Of a stretch of 64,000 nt of DNA, positions 11,582 through 20,081 are shown one piece after another. Positions within the stretch are counted from its first letter, which is position 1, and each line of letters starts with the position of its first letter. Origin of the DNA: Pandoraea nosoerga (GTDB taxonomy: Bacteria > Pseudomonadota > Gammaproteobacteria > Burkholderiales > Burkholderiaceae); the NCBI RefSeq assembly GCF_902459585.1, contig NZ_CABPSC010000004.1, positions 248,001-312,000 on the forward strand, given 5' to 3'. The notes under the pieces are model-generated. The model was not told the DNA's origin and made no database searches. It saw only the letters and a program-made list of their open reading frames with translations. A program made the translations under genes and the position numbers.

Positions 11582-12337
11582 TTAGCCGCGCTGCCGTGAA
11601 CGCACGAACGACGCGAAAATCTTCTCCATCACCGTAAGCCGGTTGTCGCGATGCAGCGGCTGCGGCGGCGCGAAATTCACGAGCCGCACGACCCAGTCTT
11701 CCGGCTTGTCGCCGACGTCGAGCGCGTTAATGCAGGCCGGCGTCTGTGCGAGCTGGCCGAGGAACAGGCGCCCGAGCGGATGCATCGCATGCGAGAGAAT
11801 CGCGCGGTTCACGCCGCCGTGCAACACCAGCAGCACCGTATCCCACGAGCGGTCGGCGCGCAGTTCGGCCAGCGGCGGCACCACGCGATCGAGCAGCTCG
11901 CGCACGGATTCGCCGTTCAGGAAGCGGGTGTCTTCCGGCACGAGCCCATCGAAGGCGGCGAGGAACGCCTGCGCAAGATCGGCCGGCGGCAAATCGGCGA
12001 TGTTGCCCGCGCGGATTTCCTGCCAGCAGGGCCACGTCTCGATCTCCACCCGCTGCCCGGTCTGCGCGAGCACGCGCTCGGCCGTCTCGCGCGTGCGCGG
12101 CAGGCCGCTCACGATCACGCGGTCGAAGCGGATGTTCTCGGCGGCGAAGGCGCGTCCGGCGGCGCTTGCCTGCGCGCGTCCAAGCTCGTTGAGTGCGACG
12201 GCGTCGGCGTCGATCGGTTTGCCGCTGTCGTCGAAGTAGGTGACGTCGCCGTGGCGCATGAGATAGATGCGCCGGCGCTGGGGCGGGGTGAAGACCAGAG
12301 GGCCTGCGTCGGGGCCGAGATGGCCGAGAGAGCTCAT
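11582..12337 (-). CDS. Histidine phosphatase family protein
   Basis: This 251-residue phosphoglycerate-mutase-fold phosphatase has the phosphohistidine motif MRHGDVTYF (His29), the RTRETAERV arginine segment and a second catalytic histidine in VLLVLHGGVNRAIL. AGGAG lies upstream of the ATG at 12337. The family dephosphorylates small molecules or proteins. It sits between the hydratase and the kinase genes of the acyl-CoA cluster, 82 bp and 140 bp away on the same strand. A phosphorylated acyl intermediate is a possible but unproven substrate. Confidence 0.9.
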   Translation of the reverse strand: MSSLGHLGPDAGPLVFTPPQRRRIYLMRHGDVTYFDDSGKPIDADAVALNELGRAQASAAGRAFAAENIRFDRVIVSGLPRTRETAERVLAQTGQRVEIETWPCWQEIRAGNIADLPPADLAQAFLAAFDGLVPEDTRFLNGESVRELLDRVVPPLAELRADRSWDTVLLVLHGGVNRAILSHAMHPLGRLFLGQLAQTPACINALDVGDKPEDWVVRLVNFAPPQPLHRDNRLTVMEKIFASFVRSRQRG

Positions 12338-12419
12338 GCGGCAATTCTCCTGAGAGTGCGGTCGCTTCGCGTGGGGCGGGCCCGTCGTGCCGACGTGGGT
12401 GGCCGCCCCGCCGGATTCG

Positions 12420-13199
12420 TCAGATGTATTTTGCCGGACGTTTTTCCAGGAATGCGCTGATCCCCTCCAGCCCGTCGGCGTGGTGGAGCGACGCCACGAA
12501 GTTGTCGCGCTCGGCGCCCAACTGCTCGGTGAGCGTGGCGCTCGCACCGCTTTCGATGAGCGACTTGATGCGGCCCACGGCGTTCGGCGAGAGCTGGGCG
12601 AGGTCGGTGGCCCAGTTCAGCGCTTCGGCCCGAGCCTGCCCGGGGGCCACCACGCGATTCACGACGCCGGCGGCGGCCAGACGTGTTGCCGCGACCGGCT
12701 TGCCTTCGAGCAGGATCTCGGTCGCGAGCGCACGCGGCAGCGCCTGCGAGAGAAACCACGAACCGCCGCCGTCGGGCGTGAGGCCGACCTTGACGTAAGC
12801 CATCACGAACTTGGCGTTCTCGGCGGCCACCAGCAGGTCGCAGGCAAGCGCGAGCGAGAAGCCTGCACCGGCCGCCGCGCCTTCGACCGCCGCGATGACC
12901 GGCTTCGGACAGGCGCGCAGCGCTTCGATCCATTCGGCCAGCGCGTCGATGCTCGCGGCCTGTACCGACGGATCCTGCTTGCGGTTCTCGAGCAGGCGAT
13001 TGAGGTTGCCGCCCGCGCAGAAGAAGTTGTCGGCGCCGGTGAGCACCACGGCGCGCACCGACGGGTCGCGTTCGGCCGTCGCGAGGGCTTCCACCCCGGC
13101 GGCGTACATGTCCGGATGCAGCGCGTTGCGTGCTCCGGGGTTGGAGAGCGTCAGCACCAGGGTGTGGTCGACGCGTTCGGCAAGCAGTTCGGCGCTCAT
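12420..13199 (-). CDS. Enoyl-CoA hydratase/isomerase family protein
   Basis: This 259-residue crotonase-fold protein has the oxyanion-hole segments NFFCAGGNLNRL and EGAAAGAGFSLALACD, and VGLTPDGGGSWFLSQALPR after them. The position of the usual first catalytic Glu is occupied differently, so hydratase versus isomerase or hydrolase activity is not certain. The NLNRLLENR segment resembles proteins labelled oxepin-CoA hydrolase (alternative type) in Burkholderiales. It lies 16 bp downstream of the 3-hydroxyacyl-CoA dehydrogenase gene, surely co-transcribed with it, and supplies the adjacent step of beta-oxidation-like degradation. Confidence 0.92.
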   Translation of the reverse strand: MSAELLAERVDHTLVLTLSNPGARNALHPDMYAAGVEALATAERDPSVRAVVLTGADNFFCAGGNLNRLLENRKQDPSVQAASIDALAEWIEALRACPKPVIAAVEGAAAGAGFSLALACDLLVAAENAKFVMAYVKVGLTPDGGGSWFLSQALPRALATEILLEGKPVAATRLAAAGVVNRVVAPGQARAEALNWATDLAQLSPNAVGRIKSLIESGASATLTEQLGAERDNFVASLHHADGLEGISAFLEKRPAKYI

Positions 13200-13215
13200 G
13201 GGGCGAATCTCCGGG

Positions 13216-14763
13216 TCACTGTTCTTCGGTGAGCAGCGACACGCCCAGTTGTGCGCGGCGCGTGAGCCACGGCGACGGACGATAGCGCGGGTCGCCGTAG
13301 AACGATTGCAGATTGCGCAGGACGGTGAGCAGCAGGCGGGCGCCCACGGCGTCGCCGAGCGCGAGCGGCCCCTTGGCGTAGCCCAGGCCCAGCGTGACGG
13401 CGCGGTCGATGTCGTCCGGCGTGGCAATGCGTTGTTGCGCGATGTCCGCGCCGATGTTCACGATGGTGGCGATCACGCGCTGCGCCACGAAGCCGGCGCA
13501 GTCGCGGATCACGGTCACCGGCGTGCCGCCGTGCGCGAAGAGGGCGTGCGCGGCGTCGCGCGCCTCGGGCGCCGTGACGGGCGTGGTCATGAGCGTGTGG
13601 CGCCTGGCGCCCGCCAGGGGCAGCAGCGTGTCGACAGCGACCGTGCGCGTGGCGTCGAGGCCCTGCTCGACGGCGCAGGTCGTGGCATCCTGGCCCAGCG
13701 GCGTGACGATGATCAATGCCTCGGCGGACGGGCGATCGCCACTCTCGAGGGTCACGCCCGTCTGGCCGAGCAGTTCGACCACGGCGGCAAAGCCGCGCGT
13801 ATCGGCGCGGCTTACCCACACGCTGGCGGGCAGCGCGTCGGGCGCGGGCGCCTCGGGCGGCACTTGCTGCTTGCCGTCGACATAGCGATAGAAGCCTTCG
13901 CCGACCTTGCGCCCGAGCAGGCCGCCAGCCAAACGCACTGCCGTGATCGGCGACGGGCGAAAGCGCGCTTCCTCGTAGAACTGGTGGTAGATCGACTCCA
14001 TCACCGGATGCGAGACGTCGAGTGCCGTCAGGTCGAGCAGCTCGAACGTGCCCAGACGGAAGCCGGCCTGCTCGCGAAGGATGCGATCGATGTCGGCGAA
14101 GCTGGCCACGCCCTCGCTCGCCACGCGCAGACCTTCGGTGTTCATGCCACGCCCGGCATGGTTGACGATGAAGCCCGGCATGTCCTTGCAGCGCACCGCC
14201 GTGTGGCCCATGCGGCGGCCAAGGGCGAGCAGGGCGTCGCCGACTTCGGGCGCCGTGCGCAGGCCATCGATGACTTCGACCACCTTCATGAGCGGCACCG
14301 GATTGAAGAAGTGGTAGCCGGCCACGCGCTCCGGCCGCTCGCACGCGGCGGCGATGGCGGTGATCGAGAGCGACGACGTGTTGGACGCGAGAATCGCGTC
14401 GGGCGCCACGATGGCCTCGAGCGAGCGGAACAGGTCTCGCTTGACGTCGAGCTTCTCGATGATGGCTTCGACCACCAGATGGCAATCCGCGAGCTCCTCG
14501 AGCGTGGCGCAGGCTTGCAGGCGGCTCATCGTCGCCTCGACGCCGGACGCCTCGATCTTGCCCTTGGCGGCGAGTTTGTCCAGCGTCTCGCGCAACGCGT
14601 CCAGCGCGCTCTGGACGGCCCTCGCGTTGGTGTCGTAGAGCTTCACGCGCAAGCCGGCCTGCGCCGCGATCTGAGCGATACCACGGCCCATGGCGCCGGC
14701 GCCGACGATGCCCAGCACATCGATGGCCCTGGCGGAGGTAGCGGTCGGGGAAGATGCAGTCAT
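13216..14763 (-). CDS. 3-hydroxyacyl-CoA dehydrogenase (two C-terminal domains)
   Basis: This 515-residue NAD-dependent dehydrogenase oxidises 3-hydroxyacyl-CoA to 3-ketoacyl-CoA. GIVGAGAMGRGIA at about residues 18-30 is the dinucleotide fold. The catalytic segment YHFFNPVPLMKVVEVI and GKDMPGFIVNHAGRGMNTEG-type sequence follow. A second 3HCDH domain covers about residues 400-500 (IRDCAGFVAQRVIATIVNIG). The PaaH/PaaC and Hbd families share this layout. The ATG at 14763 was chosen because residues upstream of it are not conserved in character. It is the first gene of the catabolic operon, with a promoter and palindromic operator about 110-150 bp upstream. Confidence 0.93.
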   Translation of the reverse strand: MTASSPTATSARAIDVLGIVGAGAMGRGIAQIAAQAGLRVKLYDTNARAVQSALDALRETLDKLAAKGKIEASGVEATMSRLQACATLEELADCHLVVEAIIEKLDVKRDLFRSLEAIVAPDAILASNTSSLSITAIAAACERPERVAGYHFFNPVPLMKVVEVIDGLRTAPEVGDALLALGRRMGHTAVRCKDMPGFIVNHAGRGMNTEGLRVASEGVASFADIDRILREQAGFRLGTFELLDLTALDVSHPVMESIYHQFYEEARFRPSPITAVRLAGGLLGRKVGEGFYRYVDGKQQVPPEAPAPDALPASVWVSRADTRGFAAVVELLGQTGVTLESGDRPSAEALIIVTPLGQDATTCAVEQGLDATRTVAVDTLLPLAGARRHTLMTTPVTAPEARDAAHALFAHGGTPVTVIRDCAGFVAQRVIATIVNIGADIAQQRIATPDDIDRAVTLGLGYAKGPLALGDAVGARLLLTVLRNLQSFYGDPRYRPSPWLTRRAQLGVSLLTEEQ

Positions 14764-14871
14764 TCGGAGTGTCTCGAAGTTGTGGTGTCGGTAGTGTGGC
14801 CGGGGCCGCGCGCGCAGACGACGTCCGGCCCCGGCGCAACGCCCGGCTTCCGGCGCCGCGGCCATGGCGTC

Positions 14872-14910
14872 ATTCTATCGTCCGACCGGTCGGTCGGGAA
14901 ATGAATTTCC
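14872..14910 (-). promoter_or_regulatory. Promoter with palindromic operator upstream of the acyl-CoA operon
   Basis: Read on the minus strand, TTCCCG, a 17-bp spacer and TAGAAT form a plausible sigma-70 promoter. The spacer holds the perfect palindrome CCGACCGGTCGG (14882-14893). A second palindrome, GGAAAT-N2-ATTTCC (14897-14910), covers the -35 side. A repressor bound here would block polymerase. The GACCGGTC-type core resembles sites of TetR-family fatty-acid regulators in beta-proteobacteria as I remember them. No regulator gene is adjacent. Confidence 0.55.
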
Positions 14911-15287
14911 TGGCGAGACCGCCTGTGATGCAAACCGGTGCCCCTGGCGCATTGCGGCTATTGTCGCCGATCTCGTGCCGCCTGCCAGCCGTTGTTCCGC
15001 TGCGCGGTCGGCGCGCGGCAAGCGAGGCGATGGCCATCTTGGAATTCGGGACGCCGCGACCGCTCGGCGATTGACGCTTGCGAGCGCGATGCCGGTACAC
15101 TCCGGGTAGCCATCGTGCGCGGACTGCCGTTCGTCATTACGGACATTATGGACATCGCAGACGTTACGGAGCTCCGTAGCCGCGCGGCGAGGGCCATCGA
15201 CGCCGCTGCCGTCATCGACGCAGTGCCCGGGACGCATTACGAACGTTGCGCACGCGCTGTCGCTCGCCGTGACGCAAGGGAGACATC
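14911..15287 (+). other. Non-coding stretch before the second GST gene
   Basis: No convincing coding region. A possible plus-strand promoter is TTGACG (15071-15076), a 19-bp spacer and TACACT (15096-15101), which would give the GST mRNA a leader of about 180 nt. The leader contains the palindrome ACGGAGCTCCGT near 15166. Nothing else recognisable. Confidence 0.35.
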
Positions 15288-15941
15288 ATGTTGAAGCTGT
15301 ACGGATTTCCCATCAGCAACTACTACAACAAGGTCAAGGTTGTGCTGTACGAGAAGGGCGTGCCCTTCGAAGAAGTCGAGTCGATTCCGTGCCAGGACGA
15401 GCCGGTGCTGCAGTGCTCGCCGCTCGGCAAGGTGCCGTATCTGCAGACCGAACACGGCTATCTGGCCGAGTCGCAGGTGATCTGCGACTACCTGGAGGCG
15501 ACGCATCCGGCGCCGGCGCTGTTCTCGCGGGATCCATGGCGTCAGGCCAAGGAGCGGGAACTGCTCACGATGCTGGAACTGCATCTGGAACTGGTCGTGC
15601 GCGAACTGTACACGCAGGCGTTCTTCGGCGGCACGGTCTCCGAGGGCACGCGCAACCGCACGGAGAAGTTGCTGCGCCGAAACATCGTGGCGTTCAAGCG
15701 TCTCGCGAAATTCTCGCCTTACGTGGCGGGTGAGACGTTCACCATGGCGGACATCGCCGCCGGCATCCATCTGCCGATCCTGGGCATGGCCACGCAGGCG
15801 GTGTATGGCGAAGACTTTCTGCAATCGGCCGGCATCGACTGGAAGGCGTATGGCAAGCAACTCGCCGAGCGCGAGTCGTTCCAGCGCATGCGCGCCGAGC
15901 AGAAGGCCTATCAGCAGGCGCAGAAGGCCAAGGCCGGCTGA
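15288..15941 (+). CDS. Glutathione S-transferase family protein
   Basis: This 217-residue protein has the N-terminal thioredoxin-like fold LYGFPISNYYNKVKVVLYEKG, the cis-Pro loop GKVPYLQ and SQVICDYLE for glutathione binding. The helical C-terminal domain has VAGETFTMADIAAGIHLPILG. The active-site residue could be the early Ser/Tyr pair of SNYYNK. AAGGGAGAC precedes the ATG. It is monocistronic, closed by a strong shared terminator facing the aminotransferase. Substrate unknown. Confidence 0.92.
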   Translation: MLKLYGFPISNYYNKVKVVLYEKGVPFEEVESIPCQDEPVLQCSPLGKVPYLQTEHGYLAESQVICDYLEATHPAPALFSRDPWRQAKERELLTMLELHLELVVRELYTQAFFGGTVSEGTRNRTEKLLRRNIVAFKRLAKFSPYVAGETFTMADIAAGIHLPILGMATQAVYGEDFLQSAGIDWKAYGKQLAERESFQRMRAEQKAYQQAQKAKAG

Positions 15942-15974
15942 AACACCAGCGTTCGCGAGGCTCGCAACGCCGGG

Positions 15975-16017
15975 AAAAAAAGGGCCGCCATCGGTCGATG
16001 GCGGCCCTCCCTTTTTT
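15975..16017. terminator. Bidirectional terminator between convergent genes
   Basis: A perfect 11-bp stem, GGGCCGCCATC (15982-15992) with GATGGCGGCCC (15997-16007) and loop GGTC, is flanked by seven A on the left and six T on the right. It can stop transcription from both the GST gene and the aminotransferase gene. Confidence 0.93.
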
Positions 16018-16081
16018 CCGCGGGACGCCGGCATGCCGCACGCCGTGCCCGTGCGTATCACGCCACGCGCGAAGGCATGGC

Positions 16082-17293
16082 TCAGATTTTGGCCAGACGC
16101 GCGAGCGCCTCGCGCAACGTGTCGTCCTGCTTCGCGAAGCAGAAACGCACCACGCCCGACTCATGCGGCTCGTGATAGAAGGCCGACACGGGAATGGCCG
16201 CCACACCGATTTCGCCCGTGAGCCACAGCGCGAAGTCGCCTTCGCTCATGTCGCTGATCGCGCTGTAGTCCACGCATTGGAAATATGTGCCTTCGCATGG
16301 CAGCAGCCTGAAGCGCGTGTTGGCCAGACCGGCGCGGAACAGGTCGCGCTTTTTCTGATAAAAACCCGAGAGCTCGAGATAGGGCGCCGGATCGCGCATG
16401 TAGTCGGCCAGACCGACCTGCATCGGCGTGTTCACCGTGAACACGTTGAACTGATGCACCTTGCGGAATTCCGCCGTGAGCGCGGCCGGTGCGGCGACGA
16501 AACCGACCTTCCAGCCCGTTACGTGATAGGTCTTGCCGAAGCTCGACACGATGAAACTGCGACGTGCCAGCTCCGGATGCCGCGCCACGCTCTCGTGGCG
16601 CTTGCCGTCATACACCATGTGCTCGTAGACCTCGTCCGAGATCAGCAGAATGTCGGTGCCGGCCACGATCTGCGCGAGTTGGGCCAGATCGCGCTCGTGC
16701 CACACGGTGCCGCTCGGGTTGTGCGGCGTGTTGAACAGGATCAGACGGGTGCGTGGCGTGATGGCCGCCGCGAGTTTGTCGAACGGGATGCGAAACTCGG
16801 GCGCCTCCAGCGTGATATACACCGGTTTGCCACCGGCGAGCTCGATGGAAGGCACGTAGCTGTCGTAAGTCGGCTCGAACACGATCACTTCGTCGCCCGG
16901 GTGCACCGTGGCGAGAATCGCGGTGAGCAGCGCCTGCGTGGCGCCGGCCGTGACCGTGATCTCGGTGTTCCAGTCGTAGCGCTGTCCGTAGAGCTTGCCG
17001 ATCTTGTCGGCGATTGCCTGGCGCAGCGCGGGCACACCGGCCATGGGCGGGTACTGGTTGTGGTCTTCGCGCATGGCGCGCGAGACGGAGTCGACGATCT
17101 TCGGATCGCACGCGAAGTCCGGGAAGCCCTGGCCGAGATTCACCGCCTGTTTCTCGGCGGCGAGCGCGGACATCACGGTGAAGATGGTGGTGCCCACGTT
17201 CGGCAGGCGCGAGGCGAGCGGCGGAGCGCTCAGTGCAGGGGAGGAAGCGGCGGGAGTAAGGTGGGGCGCGTTCATTTGGACGGTGCAAGCCAT
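16082..17293 (-). CDS. Class I/II PLP-dependent aminotransferase (methionine aminotransferase-like)
   Basis: This 403-residue fold-type I aminotransferase has the cofactor lysine in SSFGKTYHVTGWKVGF, the NTPHNPSG substrate/PLP motif and DEVYEHMVYDGKRH. N-terminal INLGQGFPDF-like sequence (VNLGQGFPDFACDP) is typical of the YbdL/KATIII group, which uses methionine, glutamine or aromatic amino acids with 2-oxo acids. The start is uncertain: ATGs at 17293 and 17275 both lack a ribosome site. It lies 61 bp from the PIN-domain gene upstream. Confidence 0.92.
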   Translation of the reverse strand: MACTVQMNAPHLTPAASSPALSAPPLASRLPNVGTTIFTVMSALAAEKQAVNLGQGFPDFACDPKIVDSVSRAMREDHNQYPPMAGVPALRQAIADKIGKLYGQRYDWNTEITVTAGATQALLTAILATVHPGDEVIVFEPTYDSYVPSIELAGGKPVYITLEAPEFRIPFDKLAAAITPRTRLILFNTPHNPSGTVWHERDLAQLAQIVAGTDILLISDEVYEHMVYDGKRHESVARHPELARRSFIVSSFGKTYHVTGWKVGFVAAPAALTAEFRKVHQFNVFTVNTPMQVGLADYMRDPAPYLELSGFYQKKRDLFRAGLANTRFRLLPCEGTYFQCVDYSAISDMSEGDFALWLTGEIGVAAIPVSAFYHEPHESGVVRFCFAKQDDTLREALARLAKI

Positions 17294-17354
17294 CGGCAGC
17301 GATCAACAGACCGCCATTCTACCGCTGGTGCGGCGGATCTGCGGGCGCGCCGGG

Positions 17355-17876
17355 TCAGGCGGCGGCCGTCAGCAGCGACGCGAAGGCGCTTGCCGTCACG
17401 ATCCGAAAGCCGAACTGGCGTGCCACCCGGCTACGCAGCTTGAGCACCGCCTTGTCCTTGCTGACGAGCCAATGGGCCTGGCCATCGCGCGCCGCCTCGA
17501 GAAATTTCTGATCGTCCCGGTCGCGGCACAGCGGCAGGGGCGCGGCGGGCGCGATGTCCCCGGACGCGGGCATCGGCCCAATCGGCAGTGTGTGCATGTC
17601 GACCCAGCCGAGGGCCGCGTCGTTGTCGATCTCGTGCGAGGCGAATTGCGGATAGGTCAGCACGATGGCGAGCTCGTCGCGGCAGCGCGGCGCCATGAGC
17701 GCGGTGAGACGGCGGGCGACGAGCGCCTCGCGCACCGGTCGTGCGACGGGATCGTCGAAGACGAGGAGGTCGATCCAGACGTTCGTGTCGAGCACCACGC
17801 GCGCGGGCGTGGCGAGGCTCGCGAGGTGTTCGGCGAAGGCCCGGTCCGCGGGCGTGGCAACAGCGTTTTGAAGCAT
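17355..17876 (-). CDS. PIN-domain putative ribonuclease (COG1569-type)
   Basis: This 173-residue PIN fold has the acidic site [16 protein letters not shown] near the N-terminus, a middle [12 protein letters not shown] glutamate, and [13 protein letters not shown] plus [11 protein letters not shown] toward the C-terminus. Such proteins are often called toxin components, but no antitoxin-sized gene with a DNA-binding motif is adjacent: upstream is divergent yaaA after 47 bp, downstream is an aminotransferase. It may be a solitary housekeeping nuclease. The ATG at 17876 gives the conserved length; no Shine-Dalgarno is visible. Confidence 0.88.
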   Translation of the reverse strand: MLQNAVATPADRAFAEHLASLATPARVVLDTNVWIDLLVFDDPVARPVREALVARRLTALMAPRCRDELAIVLTYPQFASHEIDNDAALGWVDMHTLPIGPMPASGDIAPAAPLPLCRDRDDQKFLEAARDGQAHWLVSKDKAVLKLRSRVARQFGFRIVTASAFASLLTAAA

Positions 17877-17923
17877 TGGATAGAATGGCGGTTTCACGTT
17901 TTTGCAGGAACGCTGCACCCAAT

Positions 17924-18703
17924 ATGATAATTGTTCTCTCGCCGGCCAAATCGCTCGACTATGAAACGCCGCCGCACGTGAGCACGCACACCGTGCCGCA
18001 ATTCGTGGACGATGCGGCCGAACTGATCGAAGGCCTGCGTGAACTGAGCCCGGCGCAGGTCGGCTCGCTCATGAGCATCTCGGACCAGCTCGCCGCACTC
18101 AACGTCACGCGCTACGCCGAGTGGACGACCCGCTTCGATACCTCCAACGCCAAGCAGGCCGTGCTCGCCTTCAACGGCGACGTCTACGAGGGCCTGTCGG
18201 CCCGCAGCCTGAGCGCCTCGCAACTCGACTTCGCGCAGCGTCACCTGCGCATCCTGTCCGGCCTGTATGGCGTGCTGCGCCCGCTCGATCTGCTCCAGCC
18301 CTACCGGCTCGAGATGGGCACGCGCTTCGCGAACAAGCGGGGCCGCGACCTGTATGCGTTCTGGGGCGATCGGGTGACGCAGACAATCAATGCGGCGCTC
18401 GCCGAGCATCCGCAGACGCGCCGCGTGCTCGTGAACCTCGCCTCGGAGGAGTACTTCAAGGTGATCAAGCGTCGTCTGGTCGAGGCGCCCGTGATCACGC
18501 CGGTGTTCGAGGACTGGAAGAGCGGCAAGTACAAGATCATCAGCTTCTACGCCAAGCGGGCGCGCGGCCTGATGGCACGCTACGCGATCGAGCGCGGCGT
18601 GACCGACGTGCAGCAGCTCAAGGCGTTCGACAGCGAGGGCTATGCCTTCGACGACAGCGTCTCGAACGACTCGCTGTGGGTGTTTCGCCGTCGCGTGGCC
18701 TGA
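17924..18703 (+). CDS. yaaA: Peroxide stress protein YaaA
   Basis: The 259-residue YaaA/DUF328 protein begins [18 protein letters not shown] and contains [23 protein letters not shown] and [23 protein letters not shown], all characteristic. In E. coli YaaA lowers free intracellular iron during peroxide stress and has DNA-binding activity. AGGA lies about 14 bp upstream of the ATG at 17924. It is a single gene, divergent from the PIN gene and followed by a strong terminator. No OxyR site could be recognised with confidence. Confidence 0.95.
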   Translation: MIIVLSPAKSLDYETPPHVSTHTVPQFVDDAAELIEGLRELSPAQVGSLMSISDQLAALNVTRYAEWTTRFDTSNAKQAVLAFNGDVYEGLSARSLSASQLDFAQRHLRILSGLYGVLRPLDLLQPYRLEMGTRFANKRGRDLYAFWGDRVTQTINAALAEHPQTRRVLVNLASEEYFKVIKRRLVEAPVITPVFEDWKSGKYKIISFYAKRARGLMARYAIERGVTDVQQLKAFDSEGYAFDDSVSNDSLWVFRRRVA

Positions 18704-18720
18704 GGCCAGCCAACCACCAG

Positions 18721-18745
18721 CCCCGGGGCCTGTCCCGGGGTTTTT
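18721..18745 (+). terminator. Rho-independent terminator of yaaA
   Basis: CCCCGGG (18721-18727) pairs with CCCGGGG (18734-18740), then TTTTT; a further T-rich stretch follows. It lies 17 bp after the yaaA stop. Confidence 0.9.
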
Positions 18746-18769
18746 CATTTTTTGTCAGCGAGACGAGTC

Positions 18770-19930
18770 ATGACCGTTCAGATCAGCAGCAGATTCGATA
18801 GCGGCGCCATTCACGTGGTGAGCGCCGAGCGCGCCGACGACATTCACGTTCGCGTGCCGCAAGACGGCGCCGCGGAGTTCGCCCAGTGGTTCCACTTCCG
18901 GGTGCAGGGCGTGGGCGGCAAGCCATGTCGTATCGTGTTCGACAATGCGGGACAGACATCGTACCCGCGCGGCTGGGAAAACTACCGCGCCGTCGCGTCG
19001 TACGACCGCGTGGACTGGTTCCGGGTGCCAACGACCTACGACGGGCAGGTCATGACCGTGGCATTTACTCCGGCGCACGACAGCGTATATCTCGCCTATT
19101 TCGAGCCTTACCCCGAAGAGCGCCATCTGGCGCTGCTCGGCACGGCGCAGAACTCGCCTCGCGTGCGTTCGCGCTCGCTGGGCCAGACGATCGACGCGCG
19201 CGACATGACGCTGCTCACCGTGGGCGAGCCCGGTGAAGGCAAGCGCAATATCTGGGTGATTGCGCGACAGCACCCCGGCGAGACGATGGCCGAGTGGTTC
19301 GTGGAAGGCCTGTTGCGCCGTTTGCTCGGCGCCGGCGACTGGGCGGGCGATCCGCTGGCTGCCGCGGTGCTCGACGAGGCCGTGTTCCATGTCGTGCCGA
19401 ACATGAACCCTGACGGCGCTGCGCGCGGCAACCTGCGCACGAACGCCGCCGGCGCGAACCTCAATCGGGAGTGGCTCGAACCCGATCCGCTGCGCAGCCC
19501 CGAGGTGTACCACGTGCGGGCCGCCATCGAGTCGATCGGCTGCGACATGTTCTTCGACATCCATGGCGACGAGGCACTGCCATACGTCTTCCTGGCGGGC
19601 AACGAAGGCGTTGAATGGGCGAGCGAGGCGATTCTCGCGCGCGAGAAGGCCTTTGGCGAACGCTTCAAGGCGGCGAGCCTGGACTTCCAGGACAGGTTCG
19701 GCTATCCGCCCGGCAAGCACGGCGCGGAGTCGCTCAAGCTCGCGTCGAAATGGGTCGCGCACCGCTTCGGCTGTCTCTCGCTCACGCTGGAGATGCCATT
19801 CAAGGACAACGCCAACCGGCCCGACGCGCGCGTGGGCTGGAGCGGCGCGCGCAGCGCCGCACTGGGAGCGTCGATGCTTGCCGCCATCGGGTCGCAGTTG
19901 CAGGCCGACAAGGCGCAGGCTGAGCGGTAA
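18770..19930 (+). CDS. M14 cytosolic carboxypeptidase-like metalloprotease
   Basis: The product has 386 residues and no signal peptide. An N-terminal beta-sandwich domain (about residues 1-125) precedes the M14 zinc domain. Predicted zinc ligands are His168 and Glu171 in HPGETMAEW and His265 in FFDIHGDE; NPDGAARGNLRTN and NLNREW are typical of the Nna1/CCP-like branch. That branch removes C-terminal amino acids, glutamate-type residues in eukaryotes; bacterial substrates are unclear. The ATG at 18770 was preferred over an in-frame TTG at 18752, which lies in the terminator tail of yaaA. Confidence 0.92.
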   Translation: MTVQISSRFDSGAIHVVSAERADDIHVRVPQDGAAEFAQWFHFRVQGVGGKPCRIVFDNAGQTSYPRGWENYRAVASYDRVDWFRVPTTYDGQVMTVAFTPAHDSVYLAYFEPYPEERHLALLGTAQNSPRVRSRSLGQTIDARDMTLLTVGEPGEGKRNIWVIARQHPGETMAEWFVEGLLRRLLGAGDWAGDPLAAAVLDEAVFHVVPNMNPDGAARGNLRTNAAGANLNREWLEPDPLRSPEVYHVRAAIESIGCDMFFDIHGDEALPYVFLAGNEGVEWASEAILAREKAFGERFKAASLDFQDRFGYPPGKHGAESLKLASKWVAHRFGCLSLTLEMPFKDNANRPDARVGWSGARSAALGASMLAAIGSQLQADKAQAER

Positions 19931-20081
19931 GTCCCGGCAGCGGCCGTCGCCGCCGTTGCCATCCCTGCCGGCCCTGCGGCCGTGCAGCCGGGCGCGGCGC
20001 GATTCGCACGACGCGTCGCGATGCGTCATGCGTCATGCGTCATGCGCCATGCTTCGCTCACCCAAGGCGGTCTGCGATGGC

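Noticed and set aside
13716-13946. Several small plus-strand open frames within the 3-hydroxyacyl-CoA dehydrogenase gene
   Set aside because: Composition typical of shadow frames and no ribosome binding site.
17355-18703. PIN gene plus yaaA considered as a toxin-antitoxin pair
   Set aside because: They are divergent, and YaaA is a complete 259-residue stress protein unrelated to antitoxins.
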